Below, piece by piece: positions 36,811 through 45,062 of a DNA stretch of 64,000 nt. The stretch comes from Clostridiales bacterium (GTDB lineage Bacteria; Bacillota; Clostridia; Oscillospirales; Acutalibacteraceae). The stretch lies in the NCBI GenBank assembly GCA_019418545.1, contig DYBQ01000002.1:1979-65978 (forward strand), written 5' to 3'. The notes under the pieces are model-generated. The model saw only the letters and a list, made by a program, of their open reading frames with translations. It did no database searches and was not told the origin of the DNA. Every line of letters starts with the position of its first letter. Within the stretch, counting starts at the first letter, position 1. Made by a program: the position numbers and the translations under genes.

Positions 36811-36850
36811 CCTTCCCCTTAACGAAAGTAAGAAGGCTTTGAAGCAAAGG

Positions 36851-37033
36851 TTAACGGAACATATACTGTACACCGTCAATCACTTCGCCCATGGCGCGCA
36901 TAGCTTTTCCGGCATTTTTTTTCATTTGCTTCTTGTCGGCTTTCATCATTTGTCCGCCAACCATGGTAACAGCGGCTCCCGCCAGCATACCAAGACCTAC
37001 TCCTTTTACTACATTCATGGTACTCTTCATCAT
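36851..37033 (-). CDS. Small membrane protein, unknown
   Basis: A 60-residue protein with one short Gly/Ala/Met-rich membrane segment (VKGVGLGMLAGAAVTMVGGQMM) followed by a Lys-rich tail (KADKKQMKKNAGKAMRAM). The start ATG 37033 has GGGAGG at eight bases; the longer ORF lacks a site. Similar small proteins occur in gut Clostridia with no known role. Confidence 0.65.
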   Translation of the reverse strand: MMKSTMNVVKGVGLGMLAGAAVTMVGGQMMKADKKQMKKNAGKAMRAMGEVIDGVQYMFR

Positions 37034-37103
37034 ACAGCATAACCTCCCATATAACAGTAAAATTTTTAAAAATGCGGCCATATTCACTATGGTTCCCCCT
37101 CTT

Positions 37104-37128
37104 GCGGCAGGGTATGCCGCCAATTTTT
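37104..37128 (+). terminator. Terminator-like hairpin upstream of trmL
   Basis: GCGGCA, a five-base loop, TGCCGC, then CAATTTTTAG. A short stem with a modest T tract, 40 bases before the trmL start; may be an attenuator or chance. Confidence 0.35.
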
Positions 37129-37167
37129 AGCAGCCCCTTTTTTGAGGCGCTTGAAGGAGTCGATTTT

Positions 37168-37686
37168 TTGCCAACCCTTAATATTGTACTAGTTGAACCG
37201 GAAATTCCTCAAAACACCGGAAATATTGCCCGAACCTGTGCTGCTACCGGCGCAAGGCTTCACTTGGTAGGCCCTATGGGATTTACCATTGACGACCGCA
37301 AGCTAAAACGGGCCGGGCTTGATTACTGGCATCTGCTGGATATTTCCTATTACGACAGTCTCTCCGATTTTTTTGAAAAAAATCATGGAAACTTTTTCTT
37401 TTTTACGACCAAGGCCCGTAAGGCACATTCCGAAATGTCCTATCCTGACAATGCTTATCTGGTGTTTGGCAAAGAAACTGCCGGCCTGCCTGAAAAGCTG
37501 TTGTTTGAGCATCCTGACAGCTGTGTGCGGATTCCTATGATTGATGAGGCCAGAAGCCTGAACCTTTCCAACTCGGTGGCAGTGGGCGTTTATGAAGTCC
37601 TGCGCCAGTGGGATTATCCCGCTTTGAGCAGTGCCGGGAGGCTGCGGGAATATGATTGGGATGCTTCCCCCTATCATCAGCTGTAA
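37168..37686 (+). CDS. trmL: tRNA (cytidine/uridine-34-2'-O)-methyltransferase TrmL
   Basis: A SPOUT-class methyltransferase of 172 residues that 2'-O-methylates the wobble base of tRNA-Leu species. Motifs: LNIVLVEPEIPQNTGNIART at the start, LHLVGPMGFTIDDRKLKRAG, YLVFGKETAGLPEKLL, and the C-terminal knot IPMIDEARSLNLSNSVAVGVYE. I place the start at TTG 37168, with AAGGAG eight bases upstream; this gives the usual family N-terminus, whereas the ORF open to 37072 adds an unlikely extension. Confidence 0.92.
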   Translation: MPTLNIVLVEPEIPQNTGNIARTCAATGARLHLVGPMGFTIDDRKLKRAGLDYWHLLDISYYDSLSDFFEKNHGNFFFFTTKARKAHSEMSYPDNAYLVFGKETAGLPEKLLFEHPDSCVRIPMIDEARSLNLSNSVAVGVYEVLRQWDYPALSSAGRLREYDWDASPYHQL

Positions 37687-37815
37687 AACGCTTCTCAAAA
37701 TATGGATGAGCATCCTCCTGCTCCCTGTTTTTTGCCATCTCTTCCCGTTTTTTCAAAAACTCCCTGTTTGTCAGAGAAAAATCTCCGGTTTGCGGGGGAT
37801 TTCCACTGAAACCGC

Positions 37816-37844
37816 TTGAAAAGCATAGGATTTTGTTATACAAT
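37816..37844 (+). promoter_or_regulatory. pgk promoter
   Basis: TTGAAA (37816-37821), 17 bases, TACAAT (37839-37844), about 65 bases before the pgk ribosome site. Probably drives pgk, tpiA and gpmI. Confidence 0.7.
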
Positions 37845-37916
37845 AATAACAGTACTTTGTATTTTCTTTCACGATTCCTGAAAAAGAAGAATCAAAGCAA
37901 AAGGAGTGTATCGCAC

Positions 37917-39116
37917 ATGAACTATCTTAACAAAAAAACTGTCGAAGACATCGACGTAGCCGGCAAGAGAGTCCTCGTCCGCTGCGATTTTAACGTTCCC
38001 TTCGATGCCGAAGGCAACATCGCTGACCCCAAGCGTATTAACGAAGCTATGAAGACCATCAAATATCTGGTGGACCACAAGGCTAAGGTTATCCTGTGCT
38101 CTCATCTGGGCCGCCCGAAGGGTGAGTTCAACATGAAGTACTCTCTGGCTCCTGTTGCCGCTTACCTCTCCAAGGCTCTGGGCCAGGAAGTCAAAATGGC
38201 AAAAGACGTTATCGGCGAGAGCGCAAAAAGCATCGCTGCTTCTCTGCAGGATGGCGAAGTCGAGTTAATTGAAAACGTCCGCTTCCACAAAGAAGAGGAA
38301 AAGAACGACCCTGCTTTCGCTAAAGAGCTGGCTTCCATGGCTGAAATTTATGTGAACGATGCATTCGGTACCGCTCACCGTGCCCATGCTTCCACTGCTG
38401 GTGTGGCTGATTACCTGCCTGCTGTTTGCGGCTATCTGATTCAGAAAGAAATTTCTATCATGGGCGGCGCTTTGTCTGACCCGAAGCGTCCCTTCGTTGC
38501 TATTCTGGGCGGCGCTAAGGTTTCCGATAAAATCGGCGTGATTAACAACCTGATTGATAAAGTCGATACCCTGATTATTGGCGGCGGTATGGCTTATACC
38601 TTTATGAAGTCCCTGGGCTATTCCATCGGCACCTCCATCTGCGAGGACGACAAAGTGGAGTTGGCCAAAGATATGATGGCCAAGGCCAAAGAGAAGGGCG
38701 TTAACTTCCTGATTCCCGAGGATAACATTGTTGCCGATAAGTATGCTGCCGATGCAGAGGCTAAGCTGGTCAACTCTGACACCATCCCCGATGGCTGGAT
38801 GGGCCTGGATATTGGACCCAAGACCCGCGAGAAGTTTGCAGCTGCCATTAAGAACGCCGGAACCGTTGTTTGGAACGGACCGATGGGCGTTTCTGAGTGG
38901 GAGAAATTTGCAGAAGGCACCATCGCTGTGGCAAAGGCTGTTGCCGAAAGCGGCGCTATCTCCATCATCGGCGGCGGCGACTCCGCTGCAGCTGTTGAGA
39001 AGCTGGGCTTCGCCGACAAGATGACCCACATCTCCACCGGCGGCGGCGCTTCCCTTGAATTCCTGGAGGGCCTGGTTCTGCCGGGTATTGCCTGCCTGAA
39101 CGAGAAGGACGCCTAA
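37917..39116 (+). CDS. pgk: Phosphoglycerate kinase
   Basis: Makes ATP from 1,3-bisphosphoglycerate in glycolysis. The 399-residue protein has VLVRCDFNVPFDAEGNIAD, HLGRPKGEFN, the family segment VNDAFGTAHRAHAST, GGAKVSDKIGVI and the nucleotide loop IIGGGDSAAAVEKLG with STGGGASLEFLEG. AAAGGAG precedes ATG 37917. GC-rich, strongly biased codons compared with neighbours fit high expression. First gene of the pgk-tpiA-gpmI series; gap is not found in the window. Confidence 0.97.
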   Translation: MNYLNKKTVEDIDVAGKRVLVRCDFNVPFDAEGNIADPKRINEAMKTIKYLVDHKAKVILCSHLGRPKGEFNMKYSLAPVAAYLSKALGQEVKMAKDVIGESAKSIAASLQDGEVELIENVRFHKEEEKNDPAFAKELASMAEIYVNDAFGTAHRAHASTAGVADYLPAVCGYLIQKEISIMGGALSDPKRPFVAILGGAKVSDKIGVINNLIDKVDTLIIGGGMAYTFMKSLGYSIGTSICEDDKVELAKDMMAKAKEKGVNFLIPEDNIVADKYAADAEAKLVNSDTIPDGWMGLDIGPKTREKFAAAIKNAGTVVWNGPMGVSEWEKFAEGTIAVAKAVAESGAISIIGGGDSAAAVEKLGFADKMTHISTGGGASLEFLEGLVLPGIACLNEKDA

Positions 39117-39129
39117 TCAATGTGAACAC

Positions 39130-39165
39130 AGGGCGGGAGAGTCTCAGGCTTTCCCGCCCTTTTTC
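39130..39165 (+). terminator. Terminator between pgk and tpiA
   Basis: AGGGCGGGA and TCCCGCCCT pair around an AGAGTCTCAGGCT loop and are followed by TTTTC. Only 43 bases separate it from tpiA, and no convincing promoter lies there. Confidence 0.8.
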
Positions 39166-39207
39166 AACCAATGACCTATGAGTGATTATGAGAAAGGAAG
39201 TTCTCCC

Positions 39208-39978
39208 ATGAACAAAGCTGTTAGAAAGGCTGTTATTGCCGGTAACTGGAAAATGAACAAGACCCCCGCTGAAGCAAAAGAGCTTCTGAACGCCATTGCT
39301 CCCCTGGTAAAGGACGCTGGCTGTGACGTGGTTGCCTGTGTTCCCTATGTAGATTTGCAGACCGCTCTGGAAGCTACCGCTGGCACCAACATCAAAATTG
39401 GCGCTGAAAACTGCCACTGGGAGCCCTCCGGTGCTTTCACCGGTGAGATTTCTGCCGATATGCTGGCTGCAATGGGTGTTGAGTATGTCATCACCGGCCA
39501 CAGCGAGCGCCGCACCTATTTCGGTGATACTGACGTGACCGTACAGAAGCGCACCCGTGCCGCTCTGGACAAGGGTCTGACCGTTATCGTGTGCGTAGGC
39601 GAATATCTGGAGCAGCGCGAGCAGGGCATCACCGCTGAGCTGGTGGCCATGCAGACTAAGATTGCTCTCCAGGGCGTTTCCAAAGAAGAGCTGGCCCGCG
39701 TGATTATCGCTTATGAGCCTGTGTGGGCTATCGGCACCGGCCGTACCGCTACCGCTGAGCAGGCAAACGAGGTTTGCGCTGTGATTCGCGGCGTGATTAA
39801 CGATTTGTATGACGCTGAGGCTGCTGAGAAGATGGTCATTCAGTACGGCGGCTCCATGAACGCCAAAAACGCTGCCGAGCTGCTGGCTCAGCCCGACGTG
39901 GATGGCGGCCTGATTGGCGGCGCTTCTTTGAAGCCTGCTGACTTTGCCGAAATTGTAAAGGCTGCTACTGTCGGCTGA
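39208..39978 (+). CDS. tpiA: Triosephosphate isomerase
   Basis: Interconverts dihydroxyacetone phosphate and glyceraldehyde 3-phosphate. 256 residues, TIM barrel: AGNWKMNKTPAEA at the start (Asn, Lys), TGHSERRTYFG with the catalytic His, AYEPVWAIGTGRTAT with the catalytic Glu, and the phosphate loops YGGSMNAKNA and GGLIGGASLKP. AAAGGAAG is before ATG 39208; an ORF start at 39178 has no site. Same strong codon bias as pgk and gpmI. Confidence 0.97.
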   Translation: MNKAVRKAVIAGNWKMNKTPAEAKELLNAIAPLVKDAGCDVVACVPYVDLQTALEATAGTNIKIGAENCHWEPSGAFTGEISADMLAAMGVEYVITGHSERRTYFGDTDVTVQKRTRAALDKGLTVIVCVGEYLEQREQGITAELVAMQTKIALQGVSKEELARVIIAYEPVWAIGTGRTATAEQANEVCAVIRGVINDLYDAEAAEKMVIQYGGSMNAKNAAELLAQPDVDGGLIGGASLKPADFAEIVKAATVG

Positions 39979-40022
39979 TTTTTTCAAGAAAAACAGGGCT
40001 TCTCCCTGAGACTCCCTGAATA

Positions 40023-40077
40023 GAAACAGGGGGCTGGCGCAGTGAAATCGCTGTATCAGTCCCCCGTTTGCTGTTTT
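40023..40077 (+). terminator. Terminator-like hairpin between tpiA and gpmI
   Basis: AAACAGGGGGCTG and CAGTCCCCCGTTT pair with single-base bulges, followed by GCTGTTTTTGC. A second hairpin TGCGGC-ACT-GCCGCA (40092-40106) touches the gpmI ribosome site. Confidence 0.65.
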
Positions 40078-40122
40078 TGCTTTTCACTTGTTGCGGCACT
40101 GCCGCAGAAAGGAATGATTCCC

Positions 40123-41637
40123 ATGAAAAAACCTCTCGTTCTGATGATTCTGGACGGTTTCGGCTGCGCTGCCAAAGAGGGCAACGCCATTGCCGCCGCC
40201 AATAAGCCCAATATTGACGCTCTGTTTGCTTCCAACCCTGTCACCCAAATCGGCGCTTCTGGCATGGACGTGGGCCTGCCTGACGGCCAGATGGGCAACA
40301 GCGAAGTGGGCCACACCAACATGGGTGCCGGCCGCATTGTGTATCAGGAGCTGACCCGCATCACCAAGTCCATCCAGGACGGTGTGTTCTTTGAGAACGA
40401 AGCTTTTGTGGCTGCCATGGAAAACGCCAAGAAAAACGACAGCGCCCTGCACCTCATCGGCCTGTTGTCCGACGGCGGCGTACACAGCCACAATACCCAC
40501 CTGTATGCTCTGGTGGAGATGGCCAAGAAATTCGGCCTGACCAAGGTGTATGTCCACTGCCTGCTGGATGGCCGTGATGTGCCCCCCAGCTCCGGCAAGG
40601 ACTATGTGCAGCAGCTTTCTGACAAGCTGGAAGAAATCGGCGTGGGCAAAATTGCTACCGTTATGGGCCGCTACTATGCTATGGACCGCGACAATCGTTG
40701 GGAGCGCGTGGAAAAGGCATATGCTGCCATGGTATACGGAGAGGGCGAAAAGGCTGCCTGCGGCGTGTGTGCAGTGGCCAAGTCCTATGAGAACGATGTA
40801 ACCGATGAGTTTGTGGTTCCCTGTGTTGTGGATGGCGCTGCCCCCATTCAGGCCAATGACTCTGTCATCTTCTTCAACTTCCGTCCTGACCGTGCTCGTG
40901 AAATCACCCGCACCTTTGTGGACCCGGACTTTAATGGCTTTGAGCGCCGTAATGGCTTCTTCCCTCTGACCTATGTGTGCATGACCCAGTATGATGCTAC
41001 CATGCCCAACGTACAGGTTGCCTTCAAGCCCCAGAGCCTGAAGAACACTCTGGGCGAGTACCTTTCCGCTAACGGCAAAACTCAGCTGCGTATTGCCGAG
41101 ACCGAGAAGTATGCTCATGTGACCTTCTTCTTCAACGGCGGCGTAGAGACCGTTTATGAGGGCGAGGACCGCATTCTGGTCAAGTCCCCCAAGGTTGCTA
41201 CCTATGACCTCCAGCCCGAGATGAGCGCTTATGAGGTTACCGACAAGATGGTCGAGGCTGTTAAGAGCGGCAAGTATGATGTCATCATCCTGAACTATGC
41301 AAACTGCGACATGGTCGGTCACACCGGCGTATTCGAGGCCGCTGTGAAGGCCGTAGAAGCCGTTGACACCTGCGTGGGCCGCGTGGTGGAAGCCATCCGC
41401 GAAATGGACGGCGTGCTGCTGTTGACCGCTGACCATGGTAACGCTGACCGCATGGTGGACGAGGACGGAAGCCCCTTTACTGCTCATACCACCAACCCGG
41501 TTCCCTTCTGCGTAGCAGGTTATTCCTGCCAGCTGCGTGAAGGCGGCCGTCTGGCTGATATTGCCCCCACTATGCTCCAGATTCTGGGCCTGCCCCAGCC
41601 GGAGGAAATGGACGGCAAAACTTTGATTCAGGAATAA
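40123..41637 (+). CDS. gpmI: 2,3-bisphosphoglycerate-independent phosphoglycerate mutase
   Basis: Interconverts 3- and 2-phosphoglycerate with two Mn ions. 504 residues, usual length. Motifs: LMILDGFGCAAKEGNAI, the catalytic Ser in GQMGNSEVGHTNMGAG, LLSDGGVHSH, HCLLDGRDVPPSSG, FFNFRPDRAREITR, NYANCDMVGHTG and LTADHGNADRM carrying metal ligands. GAAAGGA is nine bases before ATG 40123; a nearer ATG at 40114 is too close to the site. Last gene of the glycolytic series, ended by a strong terminator. Confidence 0.97.
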   Translation: MKKPLVLMILDGFGCAAKEGNAIAAANKPNIDALFASNPVTQIGASGMDVGLPDGQMGNSEVGHTNMGAGRIVYQELTRITKSIQDGVFFENEAFVAAMENAKKNDSALHLIGLLSDGGVHSHNTHLYALVEMAKKFGLTKVYVHCLLDGRDVPPSSGKDYVQQLSDKLEEIGVGKIATVMGRYYAMDRDNRWERVEKAYAAMVYGEGEKAACGVCAVAKSYENDVTDEFVVPCVVDGAAPIQANDSVIFFNFRPDRAREITRTFVDPDFNGFERRNGFFPLTYVCMTQYDATMPNVQVAFKPQSLKNTLGEYLSANGKTQLRIAETEKYAHVTFFFNGGVETVYEGEDRILVKSPKVATYDLQPEMSAYEVTDKMVEAVKSGKYDVIILNYANCDMVGHTGVFEAAVKAVEAVDTCVGRVVEAIREMDGVLLLTADHGNADRMVDEDGSPFTAHTTNPVPFCVAGYSCQLREGGRLADIAPTMLQILGLPQPEEMDGKTLIQE

Positions 41638-41647
41638 TCTTTGTGAT

Positions 41648-41700
41648 AATAAAAACCCGCTGCCCTGCAGAACAATCTGCGGGACAGCGGGTTTTTTCAT
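41648..41700. terminator. Bidirectional terminator
   Basis: AAAACCCGCTGCCCTGCAGA and TCTGCGGGACAGCGGGTTTT pair around ACAA, with T6 on the plus side and GGTTTTTATT on the minus side. It ends gpmI and the DUF1292 gene. Confidence 0.92.
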
Positions 41701-41712
41701 TTTGATTGGTGA

Positions 41713-42015
41713 TTATTCTTGAAAATCAAATTGGTCGCTGAATTTTTCCTTAAAGATATCAAAAATAGTATTGAGCAGCTCTTCGTCTTCTACCGGCAGA
41801 TAGCTCTCCATGTCGTCGTCTTCTTCTACCACTTCGAGGATTACTACCGTGTCGGTATCGTCACCTTCAGACGGCAGCAGGACTACAAACGCCCGCTCCT
41901 GATACTCTATCAAATCCAGGAATTCAAAAGATACCTCATTGCCGTCTTCATCAGTCAATACGATGATATTATCCAGCTCTTCATCCATGCCATTTTCCAA
42001 TAATGTTTCGTCCAT
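41713..42015 (-). CDS. DUF1292 family protein
   Basis: A 100-residue, very acidic protein of the DUF1292 (YrzB) family. The core is NIIVLTDEDGNEVSFEFLDLIEYQERAFVVLLP, then VVILEVVEEDD and EELLNTIFDIFKEKF. Function unknown; relatives sit near alaS and ruvX in many Firmicutes. AGGAGG lies about eight bases before ATG 42015, so the longer reading frame to 42036 is rejected. Confidence 0.9.
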   Translation of the reverse strand: MDETLLENGMDEELDNIIVLTDEDGNEVSFEFLDLIEYQERAFVVLLPSEGDDTDTVVILEVVEEDDDMESYLPVEDEELLNTIFDIFKEKFSDQFDFQE

Positions 42016-42057
42016 ATATGCCGCCTCCTGTTTCATAAAATACGAAAATATAGGTTT

Positions 42058-42086
42058 ATAATAAACAAAAATCTCGTTTATGTCAA
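42058..42086 (-). promoter_or_regulatory. Promoter of the DUF1292 gene
   Basis: TTGACA (42086-42081), 17 bases, TATTAT (42063-42058) on the minus strand, about 45 bases before the start. Confidence 0.72.
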
Positions 42087-42132
42087 TGGATTTCCCTCTG
42101 AAATTAAATAAATCTTTTGTCTTAACGCTATC

Positions 42133-42618
42133 TTATAGATTTTTCGGCTGTGACAGCTTTTCAGAATCAAGAATAATGGTCACAGGGCCGTCGTTTATCA
42201 GAGAAACTTTCATTTCGGCTCCAAAATCTCCGGTTTTTACATTTCCGACTCCCAGCTTTTTACACTCTTCCACAAACTGCTCATAAAGCGGTATTGCCTC
42301 TGCCGGAGCTGCCGCATCACTAAAAGAAGGGCGCGTTCCTTTTTTGCAATCAGCTCCCAGCGTAAAATTGGATACTACCAGCATATCACCGCCAATATCC
42401 AAAAGGGATTGGTTCAGCTTTCCCTGTTCGTCCTCAAAAATACGCATTTCGCAGGTTTTTTTTGCCATTTGCCGTACATGAGCTGGTGTATCGCCGTCCA
42501 TTACTCCCAAAAGTACCATTAACCCCTGTTCAATCTTTCGGCAGTCCAACACTTTCCGGCTGGGTTCCTCAATAATCTCCACTTGGGCCTCCAAAACCCG
42601 CTGCAACACTGCTCTCAC
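42133..42618 (-). CDS. dtd: D-aminoacyl-tRNA deacylase
   Basis: Removes D-amino acids (and Gly from tRNA-Ala) from wrongly charged tRNAs. 161 residues. It begins MRAVLQRVLEAQVEI, and has the two cross-subunit motifs LVVSNFTLGADCKKGTRPSF (SQFTL type) and NDGPVTIIL (the Gly-cisPro motif). The residue before FTL is Asn rather than the usual Gln. The start is GTG 42618 with AAAGGA about 11 bases upstream; the ATG between is closed by a stop. Confidence 0.95.
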   Translation of the reverse strand: MRAVLQRVLEAQVEIIEEPSRKVLDCRKIEQGLMVLLGVMDGDTPAHVRQMAKKTCEMRIFEDEQGKLNQSLLDIGGDMLVVSNFTLGADCKKGTRPSFSDAAAPAEAIPLYEQFVEECKKLGVGNVKTGDFGAEMKVSLINDGPVTIILDSEKLSQPKNL

Positions 42619-42754
42619 CTGTTATCCATTCCTTTCCTATGATGCCTTTGCATTCATGATAACATAAAATTCTTTTGGAAAAAAGCCCTTGTGTGCATAA
42701 ACGGTCCCATTTCGCTCATAGTAATTCCAGATTCATTTGGAAAGGGCGGTTAGC

Positions 42755-43426
42755 ATGGAGCCTGTGAGACTGGAACTGGAAAATGTGTGTAAAACCTATT
42801 ATCAAGGGGAAACACCCGTCCATGCCCTATCCCATGTTTCTTTGTCCATAGAACCGGGAACCTTTTTATCAATTACTGGTCAGTCTGGCAGCGGAAAATC
42901 TACTCTGATGAATATTTTAGGTTGCCTGGATGTCCCAACCAGCGGCATTTATCGCATTGGCGGCCGGGAAACCGGAAATATGAATTCCCATGAGCTGGCT
43001 TCATTCCGCAACAGAACCATTGGGTTTGTATTTCAAAACTTTTGCCTCATTCCCTCGCTGGATGCTACCGAAAATGTCGAGCTCCCTCTGCGCTATCAGG
43101 GGCTTCCCAGAAAAGAACGTCACCGTATGGCAGAAGAGGCACTTTGCCGGGTAGGCCTTTCCCAGCGCCTGCACCACCGTCCCAGCCAGATGAGCGGCGG
43201 GCAGCAGCAGCGGGTGGCAGTAGCACGAGCCATCGCTGCAGGCCCTTCTGTTATCCTTGCCGATGAGCCTACCGGTAATCTTGACAGGGCTTCAGGAGAA
43301 GGGGTTATGGCTATTTTAAAAGAGCTGAACGAGGAAGGAAAAACCGTAGTTTTGATTACCCATGATGACAAAATAGCTAAAACCGCTCGGGAACAGGTGC
43401 GTATTCGCAATGGAATCGTCAATTGA
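42755..43426 (+). CDS. ABC transporter ATP-binding protein, MacB/LolD-like
   Basis: A 223-residue ATPase of the export/lipoprotein-type ABC group: Walker A ITGQSGSGKSTLMN, Q-loop FVFQNFCLIPSLD, signature MSGGQQQRVAVARA, Walker B VILADEPTGNLDRAS and the His switch VLITHDD. ATG 42755 has AAAGGG upstream. The partner FtsX/MacB-type permease that is normally next to it is missing, so it is an orphan here; the gene downstream begins after a strong promoter and an RNA leader. Role unknown. Confidence 0.93.
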   Translation: MEPVRLELENVCKTYYQGETPVHALSHVSLSIEPGTFLSITGQSGSGKSTLMNILGCLDVPTSGIYRIGGRETGNMNSHELASFRNRTIGFVFQNFCLIPSLDATENVELPLRYQGLPRKERHRMAEEALCRVGLSQRLHHRPSQMSGGQQQRVAVARAIAAGPSVILADEPTGNLDRASGEGVMAILKELNEEGKTVVLITHDDKIAKTAREQVRIRNGIVN

Positions 43427-43452
43427 CAAAGGTTTCTTTCATGCCGTATAAT
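43423..43452 (+). promoter_or_regulatory. Strong promoter overlapping the ABC gene end
   Basis: TTGACA (43423-43428), 18-base spacer, TATAAT (43447-43452), both hexamers perfect. The -35 overlaps the ABC gene stop codon. Transcription should start near 43459. Confidence 0.8.
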
Positions 43453-43458
43453 GGGGTC

Positions 43459-43640
43459 ATGGCAGACCTTGGTAATCCATTGTATTGCCGTTTTCAAGGT
43501 CAGGGTGGTTTGAGCCCCGTACAAACCACAGTCGGTTATGGTCTGCCAAAACATATCAGGTTTTGTCACATTTTTTGTAAAGGGCCTGTGATAGTTGGCG
43601 CAGAACAGGCACTGGCCTTTCCTGCCGTTATACACAGAAC
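43459..43640 (+). ncRNA. Structured RNA or cis-regulatory leader, class unknown
   Basis: About 200 bases of leader between a consensus promoter and a small gene. A three-way junction can be drawn: closing stem TGGCAGACC (43460-43468) with GGTCTGCCA (43540-43548), a stem ACCTTG/CAAGGT (43466-43471 with 43495-43500) that shares three bases with the closing stem, and a hairpin GTGGTTTG/CAAACCAC (43505-43512 with 43522-43529). A further stem pairs GGCCTGTG (43583-43590) with CACTGGCC. It fits no riboswitch, 6S, SRP or RNase P pattern I know. Confidence 0.5.
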
Positions 43641-43664
43641 CCCAACTTAAGGAGGGATTTTCCC

Positions 43665-43922
43665 ATGGCAAACAAGATGTTGGAACTTCATGACATTGAT
43701 GTCCCAGAGTTTTTGAAAGTTCTGGATACCTGTGTCGGTAACGTCTATTTGATGACGCGTGAAGGAGATAAATTGAACCTGAAAAGCAAGCTTTGTCAGT
43801 TAGTGGGCCTGACACAGCTTATTGAAGGCGGAAAAATTGCAGAGGCTTTCGTCATGTGCGATAATGAAGAAGACGAACGCAGACTGTTCCGTTTTAACCT
43901 CTTCAAGAAAACCGATAACTAA
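43665..43922 (+). CDS. Small soluble protein, unknown
   Basis: An 85-residue protein with no family I can name: MANKMLELHDIDVPEFLKVLDTC, GNVYLMTREGDKLNLKSKLCQLVGL, IAEAFVMCDNEEDERRLFRFNLF. No signal peptide or membrane span. It has a clear AAGGAGG site before ATG 43665. Predicted alternating strands and helices look like a small compact domain. It is the only gene between the structured leader and a terminator, so the leader, if regulatory, acts on it. Confidence 0.75.
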   Translation: MANKMLELHDIDVPEFLKVLDTCVGNVYLMTREGDKLNLKSKLCQLVGLTQLIEGGKIAEAFVMCDNEEDERRLFRFNLFKKTDN

Positions 43923-43941
43923 TTTTCCAATTCAAACCTTC

Positions 43942-43990
43942 GGCCGCAGTCAGACGAAACTGTTTTTCGCTGCTGCGGCTCTTCTTTTCC
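43942..43990 (+). terminator. Terminator of the small protein gene
   Basis: GCCGCAG (43943-43949) pairs with CTGCGGC (43973-43979), with an inner CGAA/TTCG stem, followed by TCTTCTTTTCC. Confidence 0.75.
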
Positions 43991-44021
43991 CGTCAAATTT
44001 TAAGAAAAAGGAGTGTTACTT

Positions 44022-45002
44022 GTGAGCCGGAATTCTAAAAAAACAGCGGTTCCCTTTTCTCTGGCAGGTATTCTGGTAATTTGCCTTATCCTATTCTTTC
44101 AATCCGATATTCTGCCTTTTGACAACAGTTCCACCGAAACAGGAAACTCTGCTGCTTCAAATCCATCCGGGGTGTCTTCTCCCAGCCTCCTCACCGAAGC
44201 ACAAATCTATTATATCGATGTGGGACAGGGAGACAGTGAACTGATTCGTTTAAAAGAAAAAGACGGCGATTCTTTTGATATCCTGATTGACGCTGGTACC
44301 CGCTCTACAAAACAGGAACTTTCAGACTATCTCCGCCAGCTGGGCGTGCAGGATATTGATATTTTAATTGGCACGCACCCCCATGAAGACCATATTGGAG
44401 GCATGGCACAGATAATACAGGATTTTCCAGTAAATGCCCTGTATCTGCCCGAAACTTCGGATGACATGACGCCTACTACCAAAACCTATGAAAACCTTTT
44501 AAACGCTGTAGAAGAAAAAAATCTGTCAGTATATGCCGGAAAGGCTGGTCAGACCATTTTAGATTCTGAAAATGTATCTATGACTATTCTCAGCCCATTT
44601 GGGACAGACTATGAGGATTTAAACCTCTATTCTATTGTGACACGCCTGACAGTAGGCAACACTTCTTTTCTTTTTGAGGGAGATGCCGAAATGGAAAATG
44701 AGGAGGAAATTCTTGAATCTAATGCAGATATTTCCTGCGACGTCATCAAACTGGGACATCATGGAAGCTCTACCTCTTCTCTGGAAGAATACATAAAAGC
44801 CGCAGCCCCTGAAGATGCTGTGATTTCCTGCGGAATTGATAACGATTACGGACACCCACACAAGGAAACCCTGGACTTAATGGAAAAACTGGGCATCAAT
44901 ATCTATCGCACCGACCAACAGAAAACACTTTTGGCCAAAACAGATGGAAACAATATCTCTTGGGAAACAGGCCTATATTCTGTCATTGACGCTGCAAGCT
45001 AA
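44022..45002 (+). CDS. Membrane-anchored ComEC-like metallo-beta-lactamase hydrolase
   Basis: A 326-residue protein with an N-terminal membrane anchor or signal (FSLAGILVICLILFFQSDIL), a Ser/Thr-rich linker, and a metallo-beta-lactamase domain like the C-terminal part of ComEC: YYIDVGQGDSELIR, LIDAGTR, the metal motif GTHPHEDHIGG, FEGDAEMENEE, KLGHHGSSTSS and SCGIDNDYGHPHKETL. The domain is outside the cell and may cut nucleic acid or another phosphoester. The ComEC channel part is absent. Start GTG 44022, eight bases after AAGGAG; a GTG at 44013 lies on the site. Confidence 0.88.
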   Translation: MSRNSKKTAVPFSLAGILVICLILFFQSDILPFDNSSTETGNSAASNPSGVSSPSLLTEAQIYYIDVGQGDSELIRLKEKDGDSFDILIDAGTRSTKQELSDYLRQLGVQDIDILIGTHPHEDHIGGMAQIIQDFPVNALYLPETSDDMTPTTKTYENLLNAVEEKNLSVYAGKAGQTILDSENVSMTILSPFGTDYEDLNLYSIVTRLTVGNTSFLFEGDAEMENEEEILESNADISCDVIKLGHHGSSTSSLEEYIKAAAPEDAVISCGIDNDYGHPHKETLDLMEKLGINIYRTDQQKTLLAKTDGNNISWETGLYSVIDAAS

Positions 45003-45062
45003 CGGGAACTTCTGGAAAAATCCTATAAAATCCTTTATAATAAAAGGGAAATTTATTTTGCG

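Noticed and set aside
40084..41700. 538-codon open frame antisense to gpmI
   Set aside because: Same codon-bias effect; overlaps the terminator and has no ribosome site.
43459..43640. 6S RNA, SRP RNA or a known riboswitch
   Set aside because: The 5' and 3' ends do not pair as 6S needs, no GGAAG-type SRP loop is present, and I find no conserved core of the riboswitch classes I know.
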